A DNA stretch of 64,000 nt from Ditylenchus dipsaci (Eukaryota; Nematoda; Chromadorea; Rhabditida; Anguinidae), in the NCBI GenBank assembly GCA_004194705.1, contig SADC01001382.1:372001-436000 (forward strand), written 5' to 3'. The position numbers were made by a program, and so were the translations under genes. The notes beneath the pieces were generated by a model. That model ran no database searches. It had not been told where the DNA came from and saw only the letters and a list, made by a program, of their open reading frames with translations. This document shows, piece by piece, positions 1-10,847 of this stretch (the stretch's first letter is position 1; each line of letters starts with the position of its first letter).

Positions 1-87
1 AAAAATTTCGAAATCGAATTCAAATTTTTCTGAAAATTGGAGGTTTGAATAAAATAGCCCCGGGGCTATTTTAGAGGAAATACGGTA
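1..87. mobile_element. Right end of a TACCGTATTTCC-type MITE (cut by window edge)
   Basis: The stretch ends in TTTTAGAGGAAATACGGTA, the same right terminus seen in five further copies in this window (16451-16696, 41112-41358, 43828-44081, 59877-60130, 62995-63211). The left part lies outside the window. The CCCCGGGGC just inside the end matches the subterminal CCCCGGG of other copies. Confidence 0.7.
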
Positions 88-969
88 TCTGTATCTCAGT
101 GCAGAGTGGTCCTACGACAACGATCAAAATGTCATTTTGTAGAGAAATCATAGAGCTTTCAAAAATGCAAAAGGGCGTAAACTTCGATTTTTAAAATTTT
201 GAGAAAACCTCTTAATTATGTGGTCAAACAACCATTTTCCTTACATTTTATTTGAATTTGATTAGAAATCGACACTTTTATTTCTATGGTCATAATTTTC
301 CGTATAATAATTCAAAAAAAAAGTTTGATATACCAAATTGTAGCTGAGGAACAGGGCTTACAAATAGTCATTAAAAGTTGACGATATATAAAAAATTAAA
401 ATCAATCAGCTTGAAAAAAAAAATCGTCCGCTATCAATTGTCGGGAGAAAAAACGAGGGGGTTTCCAAAACGCCTCAAGCAATCGCGAAAAATTGATATT
501 TTTATAACAAGTAGTAGGCTATAATTGTAGCCCTTTAAGTGCTCTACAAAACTGCCTATCGCGATTTTAAAAGCATTTAAAAATTTTTTACGAAAAAACA
601 GTAAGTCTAATAATAAACGTGCCGTCCGCTTTTACCTTTTTTTACATTCATTGAAGATGTGTTAGTGAATGATAGGTCAATAGAAATTAAAATCGATAGG
701 CTACATGATGAGGTAATAATTTTGCAAAAATTATCAGAAATTTAAATGAAATCAAAAAATGAAAGTCCGCAACTGTATACGCACCTTTAAAATTAATTTT
801 AAACAATTTCGCGACGGGAGATCGGGACGTCAAAATCGCAAAATTGACAGAGTTAACAATCTAGCCGCTTTTTTAGCGACCCCCTTTCTACAGCCTCTTA
901 TCACCGGCCCCTTTTTACCGGTCCCCTTACCGGCTCTTTTTCATCCTATACCGTCCATGAAAAAACTAT
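88..969. other. AT-rich stretch without recognisable gene
   Basis: No exon, transposase fragment or clear repeat was recognised. The missing C-terminal exon of the ZIP gene would be expected on the minus strand here or further left, but no ZIP-like GTFLYV sequence was found. Short ORFs are low-complexity. Confidence 0.5.
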
Positions 970-977
970 ATACCCAT

Positions 978-1272
978 CAGGGTTCGACAAATGTGCCCTA
1001 AAGGGCACATTTCAGGGCACATCGTATGTTTGAAAAAATATGTGCCCTACAAAGGACACAATGTGCCCTTTTTAGGGCACATATTTTTGGCGCAAAATTT
1101 ATGTGCCCTTTTTAGGGCACAATGTGTCCTTTTTAGGGCACATATTTTTTGGTCCAAATTATGTGCCTTTTTAGGGCACATTGTGCCTTTTCTAGGGCAC
1201 ATTTTTTGTCAACTTGAAAATGATGAAAAAAGGGCACATTGTGCCCGGAAAGGGCACATTTGTCGAACCCTG
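978..1272. mobile_element. hAT-like MITE with GTGCCC subterminal array
   Basis: Terminal inverted repeats start CAGGGTTCGACAAATGTG on both ends. The interior is a series of palindromic units built on GTGCCCTTTTTAGGGCACA. The flanks ATACCCAT (970-977) and ACACCCAT (1273-1280) agree at 7 of 8 positions, consistent with an 8-bp target-site duplication; CAGGG ends plus 8-bp duplications are typical of hAT transposons. No protein is encoded; ORFs through it only translate the repeat. Confidence 0.7.
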
Positions 1273-1624
1273 ACACCCATATAAAATATTTCGTGTCGAG
1301 ACAAATTTTTTGGATCAATTCACTGTGATCAATTCACATGTGGATCAATTCGACACCACCCATCTTCCACTGATCTATACCTTGCTAGAAACTAGAATGG
1401 CGTGGCTACATGATAGTGTTATCACCTTAAAAATGACAAAAATCTAACAAAAATTTGCTGCAAAACTAAGATATTTTGCTGCGAAATTCAGGTATGCCCC
1501 TTTTGGAAACAGATCAACTAGATCGGAAATAAAAATACAAAGTTATAGCTGAAACCAAGTGTGCTGAGACCTGCGTTATTATCTGTAAGTGTAACTTATA
1601 TACGAAATAATATGTTTTTTTCAC

Positions 1625-3897
1625 CTCAACCAGTATTCCAACAACGCCACCCAGCGGTGAAAATGTGGACAGAATGGTCACAAGAATTAATATGAGTGAT
1701 CTCCTAGGCAGTAGGGACTGTGTCAGACTAATCCCAATGCTGAAGAAAACCTACAAATATTAATTTCTGAGTGTTCAAAAATAAAAAAAGCTTACTAAAA
1801 TTTTGTGGATCAAGATGCCTGAAATGGCTTTATATTGGATTGGTAAAATGAAAAATATTTTTTACCAAAGAACAGGGAGTATATACCAACTAGGCGATTT
1901 TGAATTCCAAATGCGAATCCTTCGAGAGATGTGTGTACGCTCCTAAATAATTTGGTGAAAATGGTTATCGGACTTTACTAAAAGACGTCGCTAAAATTAG
2001 TTGGACAAAACTACTTTTTGGTAATTTTGTTATTTAATGTCGCATTGAAGTTTCAAAAATATCAATGACTGTCTTTTTAAATAACAAGGGAGAATGACAA
2101 AAAAATCAAAGTATTCAAAAAATCGGAGCTCATATTTTTCGCAGTGAAATTCGGAAATTTATATATGGCGTGTAAACGGCAGAAGTGCCGACTTCTTTTA
2201 ACGGAACTCTGTCGCCCCGTCCCCTGTCTTTTATGGACAGGGAGTCGTAAGAAATTCCAAGAATTTCAAACGCTCATACCTTATTTTTTGAAGAAGACAA
2301 ACGGTTTTTTGCAGTTGCCTTAGAAAAAAATACATTTTGTTTGGTATATAATGCCAAAAACACGATTTTTTCTTGCCTCTCCTATATGGTTTGGGCCTTT
2401 TTTATCCGGAAGCCATCCACAGACCAGAACCACATGAAAACCAAGCAAAAATTGTAATTTTGAGATACATACCAAAGAAAATAAATGTTTTTTACACGAA
2501 AGGAAAAAGCGTTTGTCGAAATTCAACTTCTAAAAAAGTTATGAGCGTTTGAAGTTCTGGGAATTTCTTGTGCCACCCTATACGGGACACAACCGACTCG
2601 CCAACGCCAAAACTCGCCAACGTCAAATTTCGCCAATGGCGAAACTCGTCAACGTCGAAAAATTTGATGTAACTGCCCCCCTCCCCCTTTGAACCGGCCA
2701 TAGGGGGCCGTTAAATCAAGTTTTGCCTTCGGCGAGTTTCGCCGTTGGATAGTTTTGCTATTGGCGAAATTCCGCGTTGGCGAGATTCGCCGTTGGTTAG
2801 TCTTTTATTTTGGCTAGTTTTCGCGTTGGAGAGTTCTGACGTTGGCAAGTTGGTTGCGTCCCCCTATATATATGCATTCCACGTTAAAAATCTGTCGAAC
2901 GAAAACCTACATTGCCAAAACCAGAGTTACAGCGGAAACAATGGCTTTGCGTTTTTCAACATCAATGTCTTTGGAGCTATACATTGATGTTGGGACTGTT
3001 CTTATTGCTCCTGTTTCTGCATCATCCATTTCACCTGTTTGCTCCATGCTATTGTAATTGGTTGAGTTTCGGTCTGATCTGCTGAAAAACATTTATTTAA
3101 AGGTTTTTGAAGGAACAAAATATTTTACCTGCTGGATCCACCGTTTCTATTAAAGCCTTTAGAATCGTTAATAGAAACATCAACGGCACTGGATGGAAAT
3201 GTTTTTGAAGAGGCTGTGCTTTGTTTTTCGCCATGATGGTGACCAAGGCCAAACACACTGAAGACCTCTTCCACGAAGTAAACCAGCAGAAAGCCTGCAC
3301 CTACCAATAGCTCCACAAATGGATAAGAATGGTAAAAGGGGTCTTGTTCTTGCAAAAATGACAGTCCCTCTCTAGCTTCGGGAAATAGTTCAATCAGTGA
3401 CACGGCTAATACAACTCCTCCAGCAAAACAGGATAGAATAGAAATGAACAGAGAAGATAGCTGGAGACTTCTTTTGCCTTCTGTTTTAGAAAGAAGGTCA
3501 ACTATCTGAAATTTGTTAATCAGACTTATATACATGTGTGTTATATAAAGTCAAAAGTACGATTTTCGTTTGGTCCCACCTGTGGTTTGGGCCCTTGTGT
3601 GTGGATGTACTCGGGTGGGCAACGCTCAAACCACAGGGGATACCAAGCAAATATCATGTTTTGACATTATACACCAAAAATTTTTTTCGGTCTCCTCTTT
3701 TCAATAAAAATAGCTCTTTATCAAAAAAGGCGGCTAAAAAAAAGTTTCGGCGCTTCAAATCGCTCCAAAAGTATCGGACCAATCTGTACAATTTTGATTA
3801 GGGAAAAACAAACTTTTAATGGCAGCAAACCAAAAATAAGTGGTAGAATGCCCATGACAATAAGTAGCAGCAGTTTTATTATCACGACCTGCTCCAT
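1625..3897 (-). CDS. ZIP-family zinc/iron transporter (SLC39A1-3 type), 3' end missing
   Basis: Multipass membrane transporter moving Zn2+ (or Fe2+) into the cytosol. Six minus-strand exons were assembled by reading frame and splice sites: 3814-3897, 3129-3505, 2911-3081, 1866-1942, 1796-1818 and 1625-1750, about 286 residues. Membrane segments fall near residues 5-25, 49-69, 90-110, 198-225, 237-255 and 263-285. Family signatures are CFAGGVVLAVSLIELFP in TM2, the metal-site motif HTSLEGFAFG in TM4 (His214, Glu218) and ILIHK in TM5 (His241, Lys242). The cytosolic loop carries GLGHHHG, a plausible metal-binding His cluster. Exon 5 is only 23 nt. Introns 2, 4 and 5 are 45-47 nt; introns 1 (308 nt) and 3 (968 nt) hold palindromic MITEs. 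The start at 3897 gives a TM1 directly after MEQ, and a TTTAG acceptor lies 9 nt upstream. The final TM segments were not found; reading past the exon 6 donor stays open for about 38 codons, so either the last exon lies left of the window or the end has diverged. Confidence 0.9.
2235..2575. mobile_element. Palindromic MITE in ZIP intron 3
   Basis: Left arm (AAATTCCAAGAATTTCAAAC, ending near a Gly-Pro-like GGTTTGGGCC) and right arm (GTTTGAAGTTCTGGGAATTT) are imperfect reverse complements. A related copy lies at about 5425-5740 and a shorter one at 3541-3665 in intron 1 of the same gene. Non-coding; the ORFs inside are repeat translations. Confidence 0.55.
2584..2862. mobile_element. Array-ended element in ZIP intron 3 (CGCCAACG repeats)
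   Basis: The left part has direct repeats of about ACTCGCCAACG, the right part their reverse complement CGTTGGCGAGT. Ends read GGGACACAACC and its near-complement GGTTGCGTCCC. The direct repeat CCCTATA occurs at both borders (2576-2582 and 2862-2868), suggesting a 7-8 bp target duplication. Same architecture as several larger elements in the window. Confidence 0.55.
3541..3665. mobile_element. Short palindromic MITE in ZIP intron 1
   Basis: Arms around TTTGGTCCCACCTGTGGTTT and its imperfect complement AAACCACAGGGGATACCAA fold back on each other. It is related to the elements at 2235-2575 and 5425-5740 and accounts for much of the length of the 308-nt intron. Confidence 0.5.
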
Positions 3898-4294
3898 TGA
3901 TTTTACCTAAATGATATGATTGAACAAGGAAGGAGTTGCATGAAAAGACAGGAAACACTATAACAACAATAGAGGTTACACATACATTACCCTTGGAAGT
4001 TTTCCAAGCACAGCAAATCAGGGATAATCTTCACATGTAAGGTGTGTCTGGAAAATTTATGACAGCAGGAACTGTGTCCGTCCTATATTATTTTTTATAG
4101 ATCTGCATTAATTTAGACAAAAGTGAAGTCATATCAAATTTTATTGATTAATTTGCAAACTGATTCTTTTTTGTCTTGATTAGATTAAAAATTGACAGCT
4201 TTCCGGTTAATCCAATGTGGTCAAACCCAACCATGTTTGAGAAAACCTGAGCTGGATTATTTAATTGACAGACGTTTTTGGTAAGATGAAAGAT

Positions 4295-4555
4295 GTGCCA
4301 TTTCGAATTGCATCACTTCAATTTGTGTCCTTTTAGTTCGTGCCTCTTCAGTTTGTGCCTTTTTTAAAATTTTGCCAATTCAAACAGTGCAAAAATACAT
4401 TTTGTGCCACTTTGCTGATTTTTATATTAAAGTGCATTGACACTATTTGAATTGTTACAATTTGAAAAGGGCACAAAGAAAAGAAACACAAACTGAATTT
4501 TCACAAATTAAAAAGGCACAAATTGAAGTGGCACAATTTAAAATGGCACATTTTT
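4295..4555. repeat. Inverted array of TTGTGCC repeats
   Basis: From 4295 rightwards AATTTGTGCC-type units repeat; from about 4430 the same units recur as reverse complement (GGCACAAA). Ends read ATGTGCCATTT and AAATGGCACAT. No clear target duplication was seen. It resembles the other array-ended elements. Confidence 0.5.
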
Positions 4556-4559
4556 CTCC

Positions 4560-5395
4560 TTGCTGTTTTTTAAGGTGGTTTTTCTATCGTTCGACTTTTC
4601 ATACATACCTCTTCCGAATTGAAAAGAGGCCGCCGAAATTCTGTAAGTAAAAAGGGTTATGACTCATAAGAAAATTATGATAAAATAAGGCGTAAAATTC
4701 AATTTTAAAAGTTAAGTTGAAAATTTCCAACAAAAAGGCGGGAGATTTCCGACTATAGGACAATTCATACACGCTGTATTTCTAAAATAATTCACCTTTG
4801 TCGAGACAAACATACTTTTGTCAAAGCCAAATTATGTTCGGAAAAGAAAATTCGGCGCTAGTATAGAATACACTCCCCCCTCCCAAAACGGACCTCTTCA
4901 AAATCGCTGTAACTACCCTTGCAAACAACAAGTTTAGGCTTAGCCGTTAGGCTTGAGGGTAGGCCAGCGTACGGAAGTTGTGACTAATAAAGAGTTTACG
5001 CATATTTTCCGGGGTCTGGGACATAAATTTGGGTAGTCTTTACTTAAGTTTTAGAAGGAAAAATTTTATACTAGGGTCGAAAATTCCAATAACTACTTTT
5101 TTGTAATTTTTTGTAATATTACAAGGAAAGGCATGCTTGCCAAACTATTTGTTTTGCTGACAACTTTTTAATTCGTTAGATTTTGGGAATATATTTTTAC
5201 TACGTTAGAAAAAGGAAATGATAGACAACCGATTAGTAGCAAACATGTAATAATAGACTTTATTATTATTATAAGATAAAAAATAACAAAGAAACAAAAA
5301 CCAATAAAATTCAACAACAAATTACAGTTCATATCTTTATACTTTTTCACTCGCTGGATTCTTCATTCTTGAACTTCAATACATCGGTTCGTTGT
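4560..5395. other. Intergenic stretch without recognisable gene
   Basis: AT-rich, with no exon or transposase-like sequence identified. A short run near 4871-4895 is C-rich. Nothing supports a gene here. Confidence 0.4.
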
Positions 5396-5401
5396 TATTC
5401 G

Positions 5402-7311
5402 CAGGGTGAGCAGAGAATTTCGGAAGTTTTTCAGACGTAAATTTTTGGAAAATGCGTATTTTTAAAAACGGTTTCATACGTTCGAATCACAATCGAAAAT
5501 CAGTTTTTGATGTAAAATGTCGAAAACACAATTTTCGCTTGCCGCGCTTTTCTAGTTTAGGTCTTTTTCATCCAGAAGCCATCCACAGACCGAAACCACA
5601 AGAAAATTTAGCGAAAATCGTAATTTTAAAACTACATACCAAACAAAATGTTTTATAGATTATTAAAAAAAGTCGTTTGTTGAAATTCGAGTTCTTCGAA
5701 AAGTTATGAGCTTTTGTAATGCTGGGAGGCATTTCGGGGAAATGTATTTATATATTGATTAACCCTTTTTTGCCAAAATTTATTTTTTATGAAAAATTCG
5801 GATTTTCGCTAGCTGAAATGGTGATATTTAGGGGTAAAATAGTTGGGGTTATTACAGGGCACGTAACTCAAAATTTTGAAAAAAGCGCATTTGGGTAAAA
5901 AAAGACATGTTGACCATTTTTGAAGAAAATGGGTCATTTCATCCAATGCTTATTGCTATTTTGGAGCGAAAAAAAAATTTTTGGTTAAAAACTTCAAAAA
6001 TAAAAAAGGTTTTGGGTCCCAAAAAGAGGACAAATCTTTTAAAAAGGACGAGCCTTGGGTTATTTTCAAATAAGGTCAAAAAGTATTTCCAATGGTTAAA
6101 ATATTGAGATTTTGATGATTGAAATTTGTCAAAAATTGCCTTTTACTTTTTCTAAACTATTTAGGCTCCTCTCACACTCCTGCAGTGCTCGAGTCCCGGG
6201 ACAGACTTTCAAACATTTCCAGCGAGACATTCTGTCACGCAACTTTTGCTTATTTCTAGAGCATTTTATTGTGAACTTTGTAAGTTCTAATTTTCGAAAT
6301 GTTTGCTAAATTCTAGCAGTCATTTTAAGTATAAAGTATCTGCAGGTTAAAATCGAAACTCTTGGTCTGGAAATGTTTGAAAGTTTGTCCTGCGACTCGT
6401 GTACTGCAGGATTGGGAAGGCAACCTTACGGACTTTTTTACCTGCCGTTCGTACACAATACCTTAGCAGTTAACACTCTAAATGAAGCTTATTGTATCAG
6501 CTCCCTTTTGAAAAGAAACTTGCATGACAATCGTCAATGGCTCATTTATGAACGTTGTCGTCTTCATTGTCGTTGGAATATTTTAAACAAGCAAAATATT
6601 TTTCATAGAGGCCGTAGTGTGGTAAAGAAACTTTGCACCTTTAAGCCATTTCACATGAAAGAATGAAACAAGTTTTTTTTGTCTAAACCGACTTGTTCAT
6701 CTGCCATTTTGAAAAAAGTAAGATACTTTCAAGCGTTAGCCAAATGCACACCTGAAAGCCATAGCGTAGAGCTACAAACAAAAAAAAATTCAGCTTTAAA
6801 GGCTGGAAAATTAGCCAGAAATAAAGCTTCGAAGTTGTGGTCGATATATCGACCATTCGGCATAAAAGGGTTAAACGGTGCAGCATCTACCACCGCAGGT
6901 TGTAGAAAGTTTCTTGGATCTTTGTCTTAAAGAATTTCTCTTTGAAATCAATTAACGAAGCTAAGGCGTGTTCGTCTACGTTCTCCCCATGAATTTGCTC
7001 GGAAAGTTTTCATTAGGTAAATTTCTGTCCCCACATTTCACCATTTTGACATAACAACAATAAAAAGTTTAGCTTTTCATGTGTTATGGTCGGCCTTCAA
7101 AAAAATATGCCTAGGTCGCCCCTATTGTTTTCAGGATAAAATTTTTGTGACAATATTTTTTTACATGCCACAAATCAATAAGGTCATTTTTTGTACTTCA
7201 AAACCTCCTCTTCTTTTTGGTGCACTTATATTTTACTACAATGTCTCAAATTTTAATGAACATTTTCCAGAAAAATACAGTACTTTAGTTCTCTAAGAAC
7301 TGCTCACCCTG
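5402..7311. mobile_element. Candidate hAT-like element with CAGGGTGAGCAG ends
   Basis: CAGGGTGAGCAG begins at 5402 and its exact reverse complement CTGCTCACCCTG ends at 7311. CAGGG-type termini are common in hAT elements. No matching 8-bp flanking repeat was seen, so insertion is not proven. Inside lie a palindromic MITE (about 5425-5740), a dispersed repeat shared with 14440-14668 (5868-6090), a second palindrome (6165-6415) and an open frame at 6373-6930 broken once by TGA at 6664, which I could not identify. Confidence 0.45.
6165..6415. repeat. Palindromic MITE
   Basis: The left arm TCCTGCAGTGCTCGAGTC and the right arm GACTCGTGTACTGCAGGA are reverse complements with few mismatches, continued inwards by ACTTTCAAACATTTCCAG and its complement. 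Confidence 0.6.
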
Positions 7312-8028
7312 CATATCGTAATCACTATTCAATTGTTAGTTCTGCTGTATTTCATAAAACACCGGGATAACCCCAATAAATGAAAATAGAATGCGGTGTC
7401 GCAAAAAATACGTGAGAAAACTTAATCAAAATAAATAATTTCTTATCACACATTTCATCGGTGATGTTATCAGTCTCTTCGTTGTATCAGTTCTAAGAAT
7501 TTTATCTCGTAAAAAACATTAAAAAGTGAAATAAAAATTTCTGCAATTATACCAACCCTCAGGCCTTGAATTCTCAGCCTTAGCTGTTCTCTCATCTTAT
7601 TGAAATAAATCATCGATTGAAGTCCACTAAAAAATTACATGTAAACACATCTTAAAAAATCACTTCACCAAAGATCATTTTCGACATACATGCTGATGAA
7701 ACAATGCATGCAAAAGCACAACCTATATTGAAGCTGAAAAAACCGTGCCTCATTGTAGAGTTGAAGAAAAATATTTACATAGACCTACATAAAGTCAATC
7801 TTAGATAAAAAACTTGGCGCTACTCGGCTTTTGGTGTGGTATGGTTTTAGGTACTTCTAAAAATTATTAGGGAGGGGGGGGAGGTAGTTGGTTAAAAACG
7901 AGTAGCGTCAAAAGTTTAACTTTGACTCTAACATAAATTTCGGGAATGTTCCGTAAAAAAGAAACAAAAAAGGGGAAATACAGGGTGAATCACCAATTTC
8001 CGAATTTTTCTTTTTGATACATTGGTTA
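7312..8028. other. Intergenic stretch without recognisable gene
   Basis: No exon, RNA gene or transposon coding sequence seen. A G-run followed by GAGTAGCGTCAAAAG near 7868-7912 recurs in similar form near 28755-28792 and is probably a dispersed repeat end. Confidence 0.4.
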
Positions 8029-8036
8029 CTTTTTCC

Positions 8037-9352
8037 GGCAACCGGACAAAACCGGATTTTAAAAGTATTTGTCGCGTCACAAAACCGACTTTTTCCGGAT
8101 TTGTAGCGCGGCCAAACCAACTTTTTCCGGATTTGTTGTGCGAAAAAACCGACTTTTCTAGTTTTATAATTCTTCATGTTTAACTTGAACTTAGTCACCA
8201 AGTCAAAATTGCTTAACATCGGCCTTTTCCATCATTATCAGCATAAATGAATCAAAAACACTCATTTCCTTTTCCGCGGTCATTTTTCCCTCGATCCTTT
8301 ATTTTTATTTTTTAAGCCATCCGTAATTCACCTTAAACTGCTGAAACCACCCCAAATCAACCCAAACCATCTAAAAGCACCTTGTGCTCCCCTAACCCCG
8401 TTAAGCGCCTAGTAACCAGGACCATGAATCGGGGTGCCTTATTCGGGACTGATTGCACCCAGAGGCGTTCGAACCAGCAACCTTGGTGATGAGTATATGG
8501 ACCTCTACACCACTCAAACACTCAAAATCATAATAAAAAATTAGATATCCGCCAGGGGATCCGTAACAGCTACCTCTACATCACCCCTGAAAATCGCTTA
8601 GAACTCCATCCAGAGTGACCAAACGAGGTGGTCTTCCACCTGGATCAATTTTTTTACGTTTTTGGGTTCCAAAACCATTTTTGGTTTGGTCACACTGGAT
8701 GGAGTTCTAAGCGATTCTAAAGGGAGGGGGCCGATTCTTATTCGCGCTTCTCGCATTGGACAAAACTCGTATTCGCAGAATTCAAAGTTGTGTTCTTGGC
8801 GTTGTGTTTTTGACCCACTTTTGTAGTCTGCTCTTGAGAAATTTATCACTAATTTTGTAGCTTATCTCACTGGCTTCAAAATGAGTGGTAACTGACCAAA
8901 TAGTGGACTACAAAAGTGGGTCAAAAAATGCGAATACGAGTTTTGCGAATACGTTCTGCGAATACGAGTTTTGTAAAATACGAGAAGCGCGAATACGAAT
9001 CAGCCCCTTCCATTCTAAAGGGTGATGTAGAGGTTGCTGGTTTGAATCCACCTGGGTGCATACCTTTTTTACCATAATTTTAGATCTAAAAAGACAAGCG
9101 TTTGACTTTTCAGGCCATTTGGGTGAATATACCCCTGCAGTTAAAAACTTAAAAATCGAGAGTGAATTGTCCAGGAGAGTGAACTGTCCTGAGAGTGAAT
9201 TGTCCGTGTCCCGAATGCAAGAGGTATTCATTTGACCAGTCGTATTTGTCCTGCGACAAATCAGGAAAAAGTCGGTTTTGTCGCGCGACAAATCCGGATA
9301 TAGACGGTTGTCGCGCGACAAATCCGGAGAAAGTCGTTTCTGTCCGGTTGCC
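8037..9352. mobile_element. Array-ended element, GGCAACCGGACA termini
   Basis: GGCAACCGGACA at the left end matches TGTCCGGTTGCC at the right. Internally, units like CGACTTTTTCCGGATTTGT repeat at the left and ACAAATCCGGA.AAAGTCG at the right, joined by GTCGCGCGACA palindromes. Flanks CTTTTTCC (8029-8036) and TTTTTTCC (9353-9360) match at 7 of 8. Its centre contains a SINE-like tRNA copy (8430-8530), a short palindrome (8598-8710) and a nested inverted array of GAATACG units (about 8725-9008). Confidence 0.65.
8430..8530 (-). mobile_element. tRNA-derived SINE-like sequence
   Basis: Read on the minus strand it has an A-box-like GTGGTGTAGAGG, then a B-box-like GGTTCGAACGCC, spaced as in a tRNA. 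A second copy lies at 23760-23945 with GGTTCGAACCCC and partial copies occur near 9010-9060 and 23905-23935. The copies are embedded in mobile elements and no clean acceptor stem was seen, so a tRNA-derived SINE is more likely than a working tRNA gene. Confidence 0.5.
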
Positions 9353-9385
9353 TTTTTTCCCATATTTTTTTGAAAGTCTTATATA

Positions 9386-9982
9386 CAGTGATGTGGCTCG
9401 GAGCAGGAGCGCTCGGAGCCAAGAGCAGAGGTAATATATAAACATGATTTTTAAAAAAAAATTTTCAGTATTTTTCGAATAGTTTATTGTTGGAAATAAC
9501 ACGAAAACTTCCTGCTTTTGTGGGCTACGAAGATGAGTGGTCTAACGGTTTTCGTCTGCTAAACACTGTTTAGTGAACAGTATACAGGTATATACTGTTT
9601 TACTGAAAGTTAATATAAAAATTACTGCGCTTTTTAGACGTGACTCAACTTTTTTTGGCAATACTTAACCACCCTTATTCACTCTAAGTAATCTTTGTGT
9701 CATGTGTTTTTATTTTAATCAATTATGCAAAAAACGCATTTACAATAAACGCGTTTAATCAAGTTTACATCACAGTTTTAATAGCCGTTTCTACCGGCAA
9801 TTTTATCATATAATATAAATGAAGCAGGAGTGCTGAACTTCGAAATTTTCGCTCTTGGCTCCTGCCCTGAAAATTTTTGCTCCTGCTGTGGCTCTTGGCT
9901 CCTGCCTTAAAAATTTTGGCTCTTGCTCTTGGCTTGGAGCAGGAGCGCTCGGAGTCAAGAGCGGAGATGCGCACATCACTAG
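9386..9982. mobile_element. hAT-like MITE nested in the mariner terminus
   Basis: Ends are CAGTGATGTG at the left and CACATCACT at the right, with subterminal repeats of GGAGCAGGAGCGCTCGGAG and GGCTCTTGGCTCCTGC. The 8-bp sequence GTCTTATA flanks it on both sides (9376-9383 and 9983-9990; two extra bases TA sit between the left copy and CAGTG). Ends and duplication fit the hAT superfamily. Confidence 0.65.
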
Positions 9983-10182
9983 TCTTATACCATTCGAAAG
10001 CTCTGCTCTTAGAAAAATTTTGGACTAAAGGGTTTGCCAAAATGTTATATAATGGTTAGCTAACCACCCCATTAAAGTTTAGGAAGGATTTTCAAAAATT
10101 TTCTAATTTTTTCTTATAGTTATCTTCTATCAAAGATTAAAAATTTCATTATTTATCCATTCGCATCATACAAGAAAGCAAA

Positions 10183-10590
10183 AATGGTGTTCACTGATCA
10201 AGAGAAAGTCAAAATTGTCGGCTGGTACATCGTTAAAGGGCACTCCGCAAAAGCCGATATCGTCGAGTTCCACTTAGAAGAAAACTAAACTAAAACTCTC
10301 CTTGCCAGCAAAACGGGATCGCATTGAAGTGGTCACCTCGTTCTCCTGACTTGACACCTTGCGACTTTTTTCTTTGGGCTATATAAAGTCAAAGGTCTAC
10401 ACCAGCCCAGTGCCAAACCTCCAAGAGCTGCGTCGAAGAATTGAAATGGCCTTCCGAAAAATGCCTCGAGATATGGTGAACAGAAGTATGGAGAGCTACG
10501 AAAGACGTCTGCGTTTGCTCTCCGAGAACGAAGGTGCTTATGTGGAAATGAATCGAATCAACTGGAAATTGTTTATTGTGCTATTATGTT
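10183..10590 (+). pseudogene. mariner-like transposase, deletion remnant
   Basis: An N-terminal piece starting at ATG 10183 reads MVFTDQEKVKIVGWYIVKGH and resembles the helix-turn-helix start of widespread invertebrate mariner-type transposases; it stops at about residue 34. It is joined directly to the C-terminal part of the DDE domain, where a shifted SPDLTP motif is followed by FFLWAI-like and KVYTSP, LRRRIEMAFRKMP and YERRLRLLSENEGAYVE. The central catalytic region is missing, so it cannot be active. A different fragment of the same type lies at 60125-60330. Confidence 0.75.
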
Positions 10591-10847
10591 GATTTTTATA
10601 AAGTGAAAAATAAAAAAATTCATAATTTCAAAAAAGAAATATTCCAAAAAACTGTCCTTAACTTCAAACTAACAGATCTTTTTATTTAAAAAACATTTCA
10701 CAGAGGTTTTAGAGCCGAAAAACTTCTTCAGAGCAGAGCTTTCGAATGGTATAAGACTTTCAAAAAGTAAAAAGTAACCAATGTATCAAAAAGAAAAATG
10801 TGGAAATGGCTCAAATTGTTTCACCCTTTTTTGTCTTTTCAAAATTA

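Larger units (their letters stand above)
9362..10770 (+). mobile_element. mariner-like element, internally deleted, with nested hAT MITE
   Basis: The right terminus, read inwards, is GAAAGTCTTATACCATTCG followed by AAAGCTCTGCTC; the left terminus has the same sequence but is split by a hAT-like MITE (about 9386-9982). The transposase remnant inside is at 10183-10590. The right arm shows what the left arm looked like before the nested insertion. Confidence 0.65.

Noticed and set aside
991..1318. Overlapping ORFs on both strands (97 and 61 codons)
   Set aside because: They translate the palindromic GTGCCC array of a MITE; peptides are repeats of the same few residues.
8430..8530. A working tRNA gene
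   Set aside because: A and B boxes are present but multiple partial copies sit in mobile elements and no acceptor stem pairing was apparent; a tRNA-derived SINE fits better.
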